NCBI RefSeq assembly: GCF_047468865.1
Contig: NZ_JBLGTV010000001.1
Coordinates: forward strand, 62,001 to 126,000
DNA: 64,000 nucleotides
Direction: 5' to 3'
Origin: Castellaniella hirudinis_A
Lineage (GTDB): Bacteria > Pseudomonadota > Gammaproteobacteria > Burkholderiales > Burkholderiaceae_B
Notes under the pieces: model-generated
The model's input: only the letters and a program-made list of their open reading frames with translations
Told to the model about the DNA's origin: nothing
The model's database searches: none
Program-made: the position numbers and the translations under genes
Shown here: positions 32,621 to 40,812 of the stretch, piece after piece
How positions within the stretch are numbered: position 1 is the first letter of the stretch
How the letters are laid out: each line of letters begins with the position of its first letter

Positions 32621-33919
32621 ATGCAGCTATCCGATAAAAAAGCCACGCTATCGTTCTCCGACGGCAGCCCTTCGGTGGAGTTCCCCGTATACCAGGGCAC
32701 CGTGGGCCCCGAGGTCATCGACATCCGCAAGCTCTATGGCGAAACCGGGATGTTCACCTTCGACCCGGGCTTCCTGGCGACCGCATCGTGCGAATCGGCC
32801 ATCACGTTCATTGATGGGGGCAAGGGGCAGCTGCTGTACCGGGGCTACCCCATCGACCAGCTGGCCCACAAATGTGATTTCCTGTCCATCGCCTACCTGA
32901 TCATGAACGGCGACCTGCCGAATGCCCAGCAAAAGCACGATTTCGACGACCTGGTCACGCATCACACCCTGGTGCATGAGCAAATGCACACGTTCCTGCA
33001 GGGCTTCCGCCGCGATGCGCACCCGATGGCGGTGCTGACCGGACTGGTGGGGGCCTTGTCGGCCTTCTACCATGATTCCACCGATATCACCAACCCGGTG
33101 CACCGCGAGGTCTCGGCCATCCGCCTGATCGCCAAGATGCCCACGCTGGTGGCCATGGCCTACAAGCATTCCCTGGGCCAGCCCTTCATCTATCCCCAGA
33201 ACGACTTGTCCTACACGGGCAATTTCCTGCGCATGATGTTCGCCACGCCGTGCGACGACTACCAGGTCAACGAAGTCGTCGAGCGCGCGCTGGATCGCAT
33301 TTTCATCCTGCACGCCGACCACGAGCAAAACGCGTCCACGTCCACCGTGCGCCTGTGCGGCTCGTCGGGCACCAATCCGTTTGCGGCGATTGCCGCCGGG
33401 GTGGCCTGCCTGTGGGGCCCGGCCCACGGCGGGGCCAACGAAGCCTGCCTGAACATGCTGGAAACCCTGGAAGCCAATGGCGGGGTGGCCAAGGTGGGCG
33501 AGTTCATGGAAAAGGTCAAGGACAAGAACTCCGGCGTGCGCCTGATGGGCTTCGGCCACCGGGTGTACAAGAACTTCGACCCGCGCGCCAAGATGATGCA
33601 GGAAACCTGCCGCGAAGTCCTGGATGCCCTGGGCCTGCACAACGACCCCTTGTTCAAGCTGGCCATGGAAGTCGAACGCATCGCCCTCGAAGACCCCTAC
33701 TTTGTGGATCGCAAGCTGTATCCCAACGTGGACTTCTATTCCGGCATCGTGCAGCGCGCCATCGGCATCCCCACCTCGCTGTTCACGGCCATCTTCGCTC
33801 TGGCGCGCACCGTCGGCTGGATCGCCCAGTGGAACGAAATGCTGTCCGATCCCAACTACAAGATCGGCCGTCCGCGCCAACTGTACACGGGCGCCGCGGC
33901 GCGCGACGTGCAACTGTAA
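32621..33919 (+). CDS. gltA: Citrate synthase (type II)
   Basis: A 432-residue hexameric type II citrate synthase. Catalytic groups are in GPAHGGANEACLNML, VRLMGFGHRVYKNFDPRA and NVDFYSGIVQRAIGIPTSLFTAIFALARTVGWIAQWNEML. The N-terminal beta domain (KATLSFSDGSPSVEFPVYQGTVGPEVIDIRKLY) is intact. It ends the gntR-sdhCDAB-sdhE-gltA cluster and is followed by a strong terminator. Clearly distinct from prpC in this window. Confidence 0.97.
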   Translation: MQLSDKKATLSFSDGSPSVEFPVYQGTVGPEVIDIRKLYGETGMFTFDPGFLATASCESAITFIDGGKGQLLYRGYPIDQLAHKCDFLSIAYLIMNGDLPNAQQKHDFDDLVTHHTLVHEQMHTFLQGFRRDAHPMAVLTGLVGALSAFYHDSTDITNPVHREVSAIRLIAKMPTLVAMAYKHSLGQPFIYPQNDLSYTGNFLRMMFATPCDDYQVNEVVERALDRIFILHADHEQNASTSTVRLCGSSGTNPFAAIAAGVACLWGPAHGGANEACLNMLETLEANGGVAKVGEFMEKVKDKNSGVRLMGFGHRVYKNFDPRAKMMQETCREVLDALGLHNDPLFKLAMEVERIALEDPYFVDRKLYPNVDFYSGIVQRAIGIPTSLFTAIFALARTVGWIAQWNEMLSDPNYKIGRPRQLYTGAAARDVQL

Positions 33920-33959
33920 GTCCGAGCGTTCGCCCGGCGAGGTTTCCCGTTGAGTGTTG

Positions 33960-34005
33960 AAAAGCCCCCGCGCATTGGACGAATGTCCGGTGCGCGGGGG
34001 CTTTT
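33960..34005 (+). terminator. Intrinsic terminator after gltA
   Basis: AAAAGCCCCCGCGCA (33960-33974) pairs with TGCGCGGGGGCTTTT (33991-34005) around a 16-nt loop that itself contains TTGGAC/GTCCGG. The stem ends in TTTT. Confidence 0.85.
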
Positions 34006-34012
34006 CGATAAA

Positions 34013-34041
34013 TTGAGCAGATCGAGTGGATGCAGTAGACT
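34013..34041 (+). promoter_or_regulatory. Sigma-70-like promoter of the toxin-antitoxin pair
   Basis: TTGAGC (34013-34018), a 17-bp spacer and TAGACT (34036-34041), 29 bp before the antitoxin ATG. Confidence 0.5.
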
Positions 34042-34070
34042 ATTTGATAGGCTTATGCGAGGAATCTAAA

Positions 34071-34322
34071 ATGCAAACGCTTACCGCCAGCGAAGCGAAA
34101 GCTCGATTCGACGAATTGATAGATCGGGTACAACGAGAGCCGGTTCAGGTCACGCGGCGCAACCAGGTGGTTGGCGTCATGGTGTCTGCGGAGGATTACC
34201 ATGCGATGCGTGCCTTTTATGCGGATCGGTTGCGGCGCACCTTGAAACAAAGCGCAGAAAGCGCCGCTGCCAGGGGCCTGACGGAGGCGCAACTGGAACA
34301 GCTTCTAGTCGATGAGGATTAA
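34071..34322 (+). CDS. Phd/YefM-type antitoxin
   Basis: An 83-residue protein. The N-terminal half (MQTLTASEAKARFDELIDRVQREPVQVTRRNQVVGVMVSAEDYHAM) is the Phd/YefM DNA-binding fold; the C-terminal helix would neutralise the toxin. The ATG has GAGG 8 bp upstream. It overlaps the toxin start by 11 bp. Base composition is lower in GC than the neighbours, a sign of separate acquisition. Confidence 0.88.
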   Translation: MQTLTASEAKARFDELIDRVQREPVQVTRRNQVVGVMVSAEDYHAMRAFYADRLRRTLKQSAESAAARGLTEAQLEQLLVDED

Positions 34323-34740
34323 ACGTGCCGTCGTTGATACCAATGTGTTGATTAGTGCCGCGCTGTCAGCCCGGTCTGCTCCAGTGCAGATCGTAGATTG
34401 TCTTTTGCAGCACGCGACCTTGGTGTTTTCGCGTGAGACCTTTGATGAATTTGAAACCAGGCTCTGGCGTCCGAAATTTGATCGCTATCTGGATGCGGAT
34501 CGCCGTCGCCTGTTATTGCATGACTTTGCCGCCGTCGCCCGATGGGTGGTTCTGCCGGCGGCGCCCAGGCCAACATACAGCCGTGATCCTGATGACGATA
34601 TGTTTCTTTATACAGCCTTGCATGGTAAGGCCGACTGGCTGATCAGCGGCGACAAGGATTTGCTGGGGCTTTCTTTTTCTGACTGGGGGTTTGAGATTCT
34701 ATCGCCCGCGCAGGCCTTGGAAAAATGGCACCAGAAGTAA
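34312..34740 (+). CDS. PIN-domain toxin (putative ribonuclease)
   Basis: A 142-residue PIN protein (COG1569-like). The acidic metal-binding residues are in VVDTNVLIS, TFDEFETRLW, SRDPDDDMFLYTAL and DWLISGDKDLL. PIN toxins cut RNA when the antitoxin is lost. Pairing of a PIN toxin with a Phd/YefM-type antitoxin is known. Confidence 0.88.
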   Translation: MRIKRAVVDTNVLISAALSARSAPVQIVDCLLQHATLVFSRETFDEFETRLWRPKFDRYLDADRRRLLLHDFAAVARWVVLPAAPRPTYSRDPDDDMFLYTALHGKADWLISGDKDLLGLSFSDWGFEILSPAQALEKWHQK

Positions 34741-34811
34741 GGAAACCCAATAATCTTGAAACTTGGTTTTAGTTGATTCGCTTTCGCTTTCGCTTTCTCT
34801 GTGCATTGATG

Positions 34812-36467
34812 TCAGGCCGTGAGCCCCGGCGCCAAGCCCGCCAGGGCCAGCTGCGCTTGTTGCATCAGGGCTTGGCTTGCGGCGTCCTGGCTGGGCGCGG
34901 CAGCGGGGCTGGGCGTGTTCAGGCGGGCGCGCAGCGCCCGGTAGATCGCCAGCCAGCCGCGCCGGGCCAGGTCGGGTTCCCAACTGTCCAGGCGCTGGGC
35001 CAGGCAATCGTCGGCCAGGCTTTGGGCCAGGGGGTAGGGTGTGGCGTTGGCAAGCAGGCTGGGCAGGGATTCCAGCAGGGCCAGGCGGGCCAGAAAACGG
35101 TCGCGTCCCGCCCAGGTGGTTTCGATCAGGGCCTGGTAGGCGGCGATGGCTTGTTCGGGATGGCCGGCGGCCTGGGCGGCCTGGGCCTGCTGCTGGGTTT
35201 GGCTGGCCCGGTCGGGCGGCGGGCCGCCCGCGCGTTCGGCGCGGCATTCGGCCAGCCAGTGGCGGGTGGCCTCGTCGGCAAACGGGGTGCCGTCCGAAAA
35301 CGTCAGGTGTTCGAGGCCGGGCAGCCGTTCGGCGAATGCCAGGGCGTGTTCAGTCACCGCCTGGCGCAGGGGCGCCCCGGCGGGGCCCATCAAGCCGAAG
35401 CCGCGCGCCGATTCACGATCCAGATCCAGCCAATAGGGAAACGTGCCCAGGCGGGATTCGCAAAATTCGATCAGGCCGTCCGGGTTGTTGTTTTGGCGGA
35501 TGGTGGCAAAGGCGTCCAGAATGGCTACGGGCGGGGCCATCAGGGCCGTGGCGCCTTGCTGGGCCGGTGGGGCATCCAAAAGGGTGCTGCGCGCGGTCAG
35601 GCGGTTCAGGTCGATGCACAGGGGGTTCAAGGGGGCCAGTGTCCGCAGGCTTTGGTTTAGCCGGGCGATGTAGTCCAGGGCGGGGTGCAGGGCCTGGATG
35701 ACGGCGTCCGGGCTGTCCAGACTGGCCGGGAGGCCGTCGGCGGCCGGGGAAAATGCGGGCAGGCTGGCGGCCTTGGCCGGGGGCGCGGCGGCCGGGACGG
35801 CGGCGGGCGGATGTTTGGCCGGGTCGGCCTGTCCGGCCGGTGCCGCGTCGGTCTGCGGGGTGTCTGTGTTGCCTTCGGCGGGGGCGCTGGTTTCGGCGGG
35901 GGACGTTGCCGCTGCCGGCGGCGCTTCTTCTTGTACTTCCAGGCGGCGGATGTGCTGCGTCAAGGCCTGCAGCGGCGGGCTTTCGGGGTCGAGTTCGGCC
36001 AGGCGGCTGTCCAGCGATTGGATATCGGCCAGCATGGCGGCGTGTTCGGCGGGCGGCAGCGGGGGAATTTCTGCGGTTTCCAGCCAGGCGGAGGCCCGGT
36101 CGATCCCCCAGATCAGGGCGTTGCGCCGCCCGCGCAGGCGCTTGACCGCGGGCCAGGCGCTGTCCCAGAAGCGGGCCACCAGTTGGTCGAACAGGTGCAG
36201 CGCGGCGGCCAGGCCCTCCACCTTGTGCCGGTGTATCCAGGCGGCTGACAGCCACGCGGCCACCATGAAGTCTTTGCTTTGCTGGGCCAGCAGACGGCTG
36301 GCGATGGTTTCGACCCGGGACCAATCGACCTGGCCCGAACTGGTGGGGCTGGACAGTTTGTCGATTTCGCTGGAAAGCGCGTCGTAGTCTTCGCCATCGC
36401 GGATGTCGGCGCCGCCGGGGGCGGCGTCGGAGATGGCTTGCAGCAGGGGTTCGGTATCGAGGGTCAT
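34812..36467 (-). CDS. tssA: Type VI secretion protein TssA
   Basis: A 551-residue protein with an ImpA-type N-terminal domain (about residues 5-125: PLLQAISDAAPGGADIRDGEDYDALSSEIDKLS, then DWSRVETIASRLLAQQSKDFMVAAWLSAA). An Ala/Pro-rich linker (about 180-230) follows, then a helical VasJ-like C-terminal domain. TssA caps and primes tail sheath polymerisation at the baseplate. It is the last gene of the leftward T6SS cluster; a PIN/Phd pair lies beyond it. Confidence 0.9.
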   Translation of the reverse strand: MTLDTEPLLQAISDAAPGGADIRDGEDYDALSSEIDKLSSPTSSGQVDWSRVETIASRLLAQQSKDFMVAAWLSAAWIHRHKVEGLAAALHLFDQLVARFWDSAWPAVKRLRGRRNALIWGIDRASAWLETAEIPPLPPAEHAAMLADIQSLDSRLAELDPESPPLQALTQHIRRLEVQEEAPPAAATSPAETSAPAEGNTDTPQTDAAPAGQADPAKHPPAAVPAAAPPAKAASLPAFSPAADGLPASLDSPDAVIQALHPALDYIARLNQSLRTLAPLNPLCIDLNRLTARSTLLDAPPAQQGATALMAPPVAILDAFATIRQNNNPDGLIEFCESRLGTFPYWLDLDRESARGFGLMGPAGAPLRQAVTEHALAFAERLPGLEHLTFSDGTPFADEATRHWLAECRAERAGGPPPDRASQTQQQAQAAQAAGHPEQAIAAYQALIETTWAGRDRFLARLALLESLPSLLANATPYPLAQSLADDCLAQRLDSWEPDLARRGWLAIYRALRARLNTPSPAAAPSQDAASQALMQQAQLALAGLAPGLTA

Positions 36468-36502
36468 GCGCGTGATTATAGAGTTTGACGCGCCGGGCCG
36501 GC

Positions 36503-37300
36503 TTATCCCAGGCGAATCAGGCTGACGTCCCGGGGTTCGCCGTCGGGCAGGGTGCCGATGGCCAGCAGGTCGGGGTCGCCGTCCAGGCGCGTGTAGTAGC
36601 GTTCGTCCGGGCCGATGGCGTTGCGCAGCGCCCAGGCCTCGAAGGCGGTGTCCGCCGCGGTGAATTGCACGCCCTTGAGTTCGTATTGGTTATCGGTGCT
36701 GGCGGGCAGGCCGCCTTTGGGGCCCACCGCGTGGAAGTCGATTTTTGCGCCGTGGCCCGCCACGCCCAGCAGCGCCCCCGGGGCGGTGTGTCCCGGCTGG
36801 GGGTGGGTTTCCAGCCAGACGCCCAGGCGTTCATGCGCGTGCAGGCCCAGGGCGATGGGCCAGGCCGGGGCGCTGGGCGCGTGGGCGCGGGCCACGACCT
36901 TGGCCGGCCAGCCGGCGGCGGGCAGGGGCGTCCAGTCGTCCAGCACGGCCGGATGAACCGGGGGCGGCGGGGCGTCCGGCGCGGCGCCGGGATCGGGCGC
37001 GTCGCCGCCCAGCACGGTAAACCCGTTCAGCGGGCGGCCCAGCTGGGTGTGCAGCCGCAATCTGAACAAGGCCAGGTCGCGGCGCAGGATCGGGTCGGCG
37101 TAGCGGCTGGCGGGGCCGAACACCAGCACAACCGCCGCATTGGCGCTGGCGGCTTCCTGGGCGGCGGCCAGCCAGGCCAGGCCCTGGGGCCAGCGCTGGC
37201 CCCGGATGGGCAGGCCATAAGGCTTGAGCTGCCGGGCGGCGGCCTGGGCCGCGTGTTCGTCGTCGGACAGGTTGATGAACCAGGCGCATTTGTCAGTCAT
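36503..37300 (-). CDS. T6SS-cluster protein of unknown function
   Basis: I do not recognise this 265-residue protein. It has no signal or membrane segment. Residues 1-95 look like an alpha/beta fold (CAWFINLSDDEHAAQAAARQL, then AAVVLVFGPASRYADPILRRDL), followed by a Pro-rich linker and a second domain ending VSLIRLG. The ATG at 37300 has GAGG 4 bp upstream; a TTG 12 bp before overlaps that SD. It sits between tssH and tssA on the same strand, so a role in the secretion system is likely but unproven. Confidence 0.8.
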   Translation of the reverse strand: MTDKCAWFINLSDDEHAAQAAARQLKPYGLPIRGQRWPQGLAWLAAAQEAASANAAVVLVFGPASRYADPILRRDLALFRLRLHTQLGRPLNGFTVLGGDAPDPGAAPDAPPPPVHPAVLDDWTPLPAAGWPAKVVARAHAPSAPAWPIALGLHAHERLGVWLETHPQPGHTAPGALLGVAGHGAKIDFHAVGPKGGLPASTDNQYELKGVQFTAADTAFEAWALRNAIGPDERYYTRLDGDPDLLAIGTLPDGEPRDVSLIRLG

Positions 37301-37393
37301 GGGGCCTCGCAATGGGTAGATGGGCGCCGGGGGAAGCGCCGCGCAAGCCGGGCGTCATCCCCGGGGGCATGGGGCACATGGGTTTGTTCAGCG

Positions 37394-40159
37394 TTAATCG
37401 AAGCGGGCCGTGAACTGGCCGTGTTCGTCCACGTCCAGATGGGCCTGGCTGAGATCCTGGGCATTGGCCATGTGCGTCAGCAGGGTGTTGGACAGCAGGG
37501 GCAACAGGGTGCCGCGCAAGATGAAGTCGATATTGCGCGCCCCGGTATCGACCTCGGTGCAGCGCTGCGTGATGGCGTCCACCACGGCCTCGCTGATGTT
37601 CAGGCGGATTTTGTTGTTCTGCAGCATGCGGCGGGCCAGCTTGTCCAGCTTCAGGCGCACGATGCCTTGCAAGGCATCGGCTTTCAGCGTGACAAACGGG
37701 ATCACGGTCATGCGGGCCAACAGGGCGGGCTTGAAATGCTGCGACAAAATCGGCCGCACGGCCGCCTGGATGGCTTCCATGGGGGGGATTTCGTCGCCCG
37801 CGCACAGTTCGGTGATGACATCCAGCGCCAGATTGGAGGTCAGGAAGACCACGGTATTGCGGAAATTGATCTCCCGGCCTTCGCCGTCGGACAGCACGCC
37901 TTTGTCGAACACCTGGTAGAACAGATTGACGACATCCAGGTGGGCTTTTTCGACTTCATCCAGCAGCACCACCGAATAGGGCCGTTGGCGCACGGCTTCG
38001 GTCAGGACGCCGCCTTCGCCATAGCCCACATAGCCCGGGGGCGAGCCCACCAGGCGGCTGACGGTGTGTTTTTCCTGGAATTCGCTCATGTTGATGGTGA
38101 CGATGGACTGTTCGCCGCCAAACACGGTGTCCGCGATGGACAGGGCGGTTTCGGTCTTGCCGGTGCCCGAAGGCCCCACCAGCAGGAAAACCCCCATGGG
38201 CTGATCCGGGTCGCGCAGGCCGGAGCGGGCGGATTTGAGGACTTCGGCGATGGTGTTCAGGGCGTAGTCCTGGCCGCGGATGCGGGTTTTGAGCGTGGCT
38301 TCCAGGCCGAGCGCGGCGCTGGCCTGGTCGCGCATCATCTTGCCCAGGGGGATGCCGGTGCGGTCGGACACGACCTTGGCGATGGTGTCGCCGGAGACAT
38401 CGATGAAAATCAGTTTTTCCTGGGCCTGCAGGGCATCCAGGGCCTGTTCGGCCTGGATCAGATCGGCTTCGATGGCGGCCGCATCGCGCAGCGGGGCGGC
38501 GGCAGTCCCCGCGTTCAGGGGGTCGGCCTGCGGGGCTTCGGCGGCCGATGCGGCCGTGGATTCAGCGGCTGGAGCGGTATCCGCCGGGTTGCCGGCCTGG
38601 CCGGCTTCGGCGGTGTCGTGTCCGTGCGGGGCGGCCTGGCTGCGCTCGGCGCGCAGCGCCAGCACACGGTGGGCGGCGTCGTGCTGCGCCTGGTAGCGCG
38701 CGCGGGCGGCATCCAGCTGGGCCTGGGTGTCGGCCAGGGCCTGGTCGATATCGGCCACCCGCGCCGTGTCGGTGGGCACGCGGTTGTCGATGTCGCGCAG
38801 CAGGCCGCGTTTTTCGCGTTCCAGCATTTGCAGCTGGCGTTCGAGGTCTTCGATGAAATCGGGCTTGGAGCTCAGGTTGATCTTGATGCGGGCGCAGGCG
38901 GTGTCCAGCAGGTCGATGGCTTTGTCGGGCAGTTGGCGGCCGGTGATGTAGCGGTTGGAGAGCTCGGCGGCGGCGGCCAGGGCTTCTTCGCGGATGATGA
39001 CCTGGTGGACTTGTTCGTAGCGTTCTTTGAGCCCGCGCAGGATTTGCACGGCCATGGGCACGTTGGGCTCGTCCAGCTTGACCAGCTCGAAGCGGCGCGC
39101 CAGCGCGGGGTCTTTTTCGAAATACTTCTTGTATTCGCTCCAGGTGGTCGCGGCGATGGTGCGCAGTTCGCCCCGCGCCAGGGCGGGTTTCAGCAGGTTG
39201 GCCGCGTCGCTGGAGCCCGCCGCGCCGCCCGCGCCGATGAGGGTATGGGCTTCGTCGATGAACAGGATGATGGGGGTCGGCGAGGCTTTGATTTCGGTGA
39301 TGACGCCGCGCAGGCGGTTTTCGAACTCGCCCTTGACCCCGGCGCCGGCTTCGAGCGCCCCCATGTCCAGCCCCAGAATGGTGACGTTGCGCAGCAGGTC
39401 GGGGACGTCGCCCTCGGCGATGCGCACGGCCAGGCCTTCGATGACGGCGGTTTTGCCCACGCCGGGATCGCCCACGCAGATGGGGTTGTTCTTGCGGCGG
39501 CGCGCCAGGATGTCGACCATCTGGCGGATTTCCGGGTCGCGGCCAAAGACGGGGTCGATCTTGCCGTCGCGGGCCTTGGCGGTGAAGTCTTCGCAGAACC
39601 GCTGGACGGCGCTGCCGCCGCGGCCATCCGGGGCGGCAGACGCCGGGCCCGCGCCCGGGGCGCCGGCGGCGCTGGTCATGGCCGATTCGCGGGACTGGCC
39701 GGCCACCGCGCCCAGCAGCTGGATGACGTGGTCTTTGTCCAGGTGTTCCAGCAGGGCGGCGTAGGTGCTGTTGGCATAGAAAGACCGGCGCGCGGCAAAG
39801 GCCGCCAGCAGCGCCCCGGATCGGATCGAGGACTCGAACAGATCGACGGAGGCCACCATCCAGGCGTCGGAGAACAGATCGGGCAACAGGGGGGAGAACT
39901 GCGGCCGCGCCCCATTGCCTGTTTTAAAGGATTCCAGGGCTTGTTCCAGCGCCCGCTGCAGGCGGCCGGGGTCGATGTCCGCCTGGCGCAGGATCAGCCG
40001 GATGTCTCCGTTGGGGTCGTCCAGCAGGCGCACCAGCAGATGTTCGAGGGTGATTTCGTAGTGGGTGCGATTGAGGCACAGGCCGGCGGCGTTTTCCAGC
40101 GCATCACGGCACGCCGGGTTGAGGCGTTCGACCAGGGATCTGAATTCGACAATTTGCAT
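37394..40159 (-). CDS. tssH: Type VI secretion ATPase TssH (ClpV)
   Basis: A 921-residue AAA+ unfoldase that recycles the contracted TssB/TssC sheath. After the N-domain (MQIVEFRSLVERLNPACRDALENAAGLCLNRTHYEITLEHLLVRLL) it has two ATPase modules with Walker A GDPGVGKTA and GPSGTGKTE, and Walker B LFIDEAHTLIGAGG and VLLDEVEKAH. The middle region contains an Ala-rich insert (about 505-550) that looks variable. The ATG at 40159 was picked because ClpV proteins start there; upstream extension lies in a hairpin region. Confidence 0.96.
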   Translation of the reverse strand: MQIVEFRSLVERLNPACRDALENAAGLCLNRTHYEITLEHLLVRLLDDPNGDIRLILRQADIDPGRLQRALEQALESFKTGNGARPQFSPLLPDLFSDAWMVASVDLFESSIRSGALLAAFAARRSFYANSTYAALLEHLDKDHVIQLLGAVAGQSRESAMTSAAGAPGAGPASAAPDGRGGSAVQRFCEDFTAKARDGKIDPVFGRDPEIRQMVDILARRRKNNPICVGDPGVGKTAVIEGLAVRIAEGDVPDLLRNVTILGLDMGALEAGAGVKGEFENRLRGVITEIKASPTPIILFIDEAHTLIGAGGAAGSSDAANLLKPALARGELRTIAATTWSEYKKYFEKDPALARRFELVKLDEPNVPMAVQILRGLKERYEQVHQVIIREEALAAAAELSNRYITGRQLPDKAIDLLDTACARIKINLSSKPDFIEDLERQLQMLEREKRGLLRDIDNRVPTDTARVADIDQALADTQAQLDAARARYQAQHDAAHRVLALRAERSQAAPHGHDTAEAGQAGNPADTAPAAESTAASAAEAPQADPLNAGTAAAPLRDAAAIEADLIQAEQALDALQAQEKLIFIDVSGDTIAKVVSDRTGIPLGKMMRDQASAALGLEATLKTRIRGQDYALNTIAEVLKSARSGLRDPDQPMGVFLLVGPSGTGKTETALSIADTVFGGEQSIVTINMSEFQEKHTVSRLVGSPPGYVGYGEGGVLTEAVRQRPYSVVLLDEVEKAHLDVVNLFYQVFDKGVLSDGEGREINFRNTVVFLTSNLALDVITELCAGDEIPPMEAIQAAVRPILSQHFKPALLARMTVIPFVTLKADALQGIVRLKLDKLARRMLQNNKIRLNISEAVVDAITQRCTEVDTGARNIDFILRGTLLPLLSNTLLTHMANAQDLSQAHLDVDEHGQFTARFD

Positions 40160-40190
40160 AAGTGTGCGCCTGGAAAGGAGACAGGATAAG

Positions 40191-40262
40191 AAACGGGCAG
40201 CAAAGCCGCCCGTTTGACGACCGAATAAGGCATCGGCCCGGCCATGTGGCAAGCCGCCACAT
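40191..40262 (-). terminator. Two hairpins between hcp and tssH, probable attenuator
   Basis: AAACGGGC/GCCCGTTT (40191-40198 with 40208-40215) is followed leftward by a CTT-rich tail; a second hairpin ATGTGGC/GCCACAT (40244-40250 with 40256-40262) lies next to the hcp stop. They could protect the hcp message and reduce read-through into tssH. Confidence 0.5.
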
Positions 40263-40270
40263 CAGGGAGA

Positions 40271-40759
40271 TCAGGACTTCGGGGCGTTCCAGGAATCCTG
40301 GGCTTCGATGCCATCGGGGGTGAAGGTTTCGATGATGGTCTCGTAGGTGAAGGAGACAGCCTCCATGTGGCCCATGGACTTGTTGGCCGGATCCAGGCAG
40401 ATCGGGACGAACTTGTGCATGGACGTGATGATGGCGTTTTTGATTTCCACCGTGTAGTAGAGTTCTTCCTTGCCTTGGGGCGAGATCCGATAGTATTCCA
40501 GCTTGGCGTCGGTCAGCTGTTCGCCGGACGTGAGCGCCTGGAACAGCTTGGGCGAGGCTTTGTCGATTTCCTTGGTGATGGTCAGCGGGCCGTGGATGCG
40601 CTTGCCGGTGGGCAGGCCGGTCTGGATGGACTTCGGGATTTCGATGGTGTGGTCGACTGCCTGAACCAGAATGGTATTTTCGTGGCCCTGGATGGTGCAG
40701 CTGCCGTCGATTTTACCTTGAGTTTGGCCGGTGAGGGTGAGGTAGCCGGGCATGGGCAT
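40271..40759 (-). CDS. hcp: Type VI secretion tube protein Hcp (TssD)
   Basis: A 162-residue protein that forms the hexameric inner tube. It starts MPMPGYLTLTGQTQGKIDGSC and has VDHTIEIPKSIQTGLPTGKRIHGPLTITKEIDKASP and the C-terminal FTYETIIETF. The SD AGGAG is 7 bp before the ATG. Tail hairpins downstream suit a highly expressed gene. Confidence 0.97.
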   Translation of the reverse strand: MPMPGYLTLTGQTQGKIDGSCTIQGHENTILVQAVDHTIEIPKSIQTGLPTGKRIHGPLTITKEIDKASPKLFQALTSGEQLTDAKLEYYRISPQGKEELYYTVEIKNAIITSMHKFVPICLDPANKSMGHMEAVSFTYETIIETFTPDGIEAQDSWNAPKS

Positions 40760-40812
40760 GGTGGATCTCCTAAGCGTGAAGGGTGCCGGCTGGGACAGCC
40801 GGCGGTATGGGT

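Noticed and set aside
36485..40189. A 1234-codon open frame on the plus strand opposite tssH and the unknown gene
   Set aside because: It is the antisense shadow of real leftward genes in GC-rich DNA; the product is Gly/Gln/Val-rich, without domains, and has no SD.
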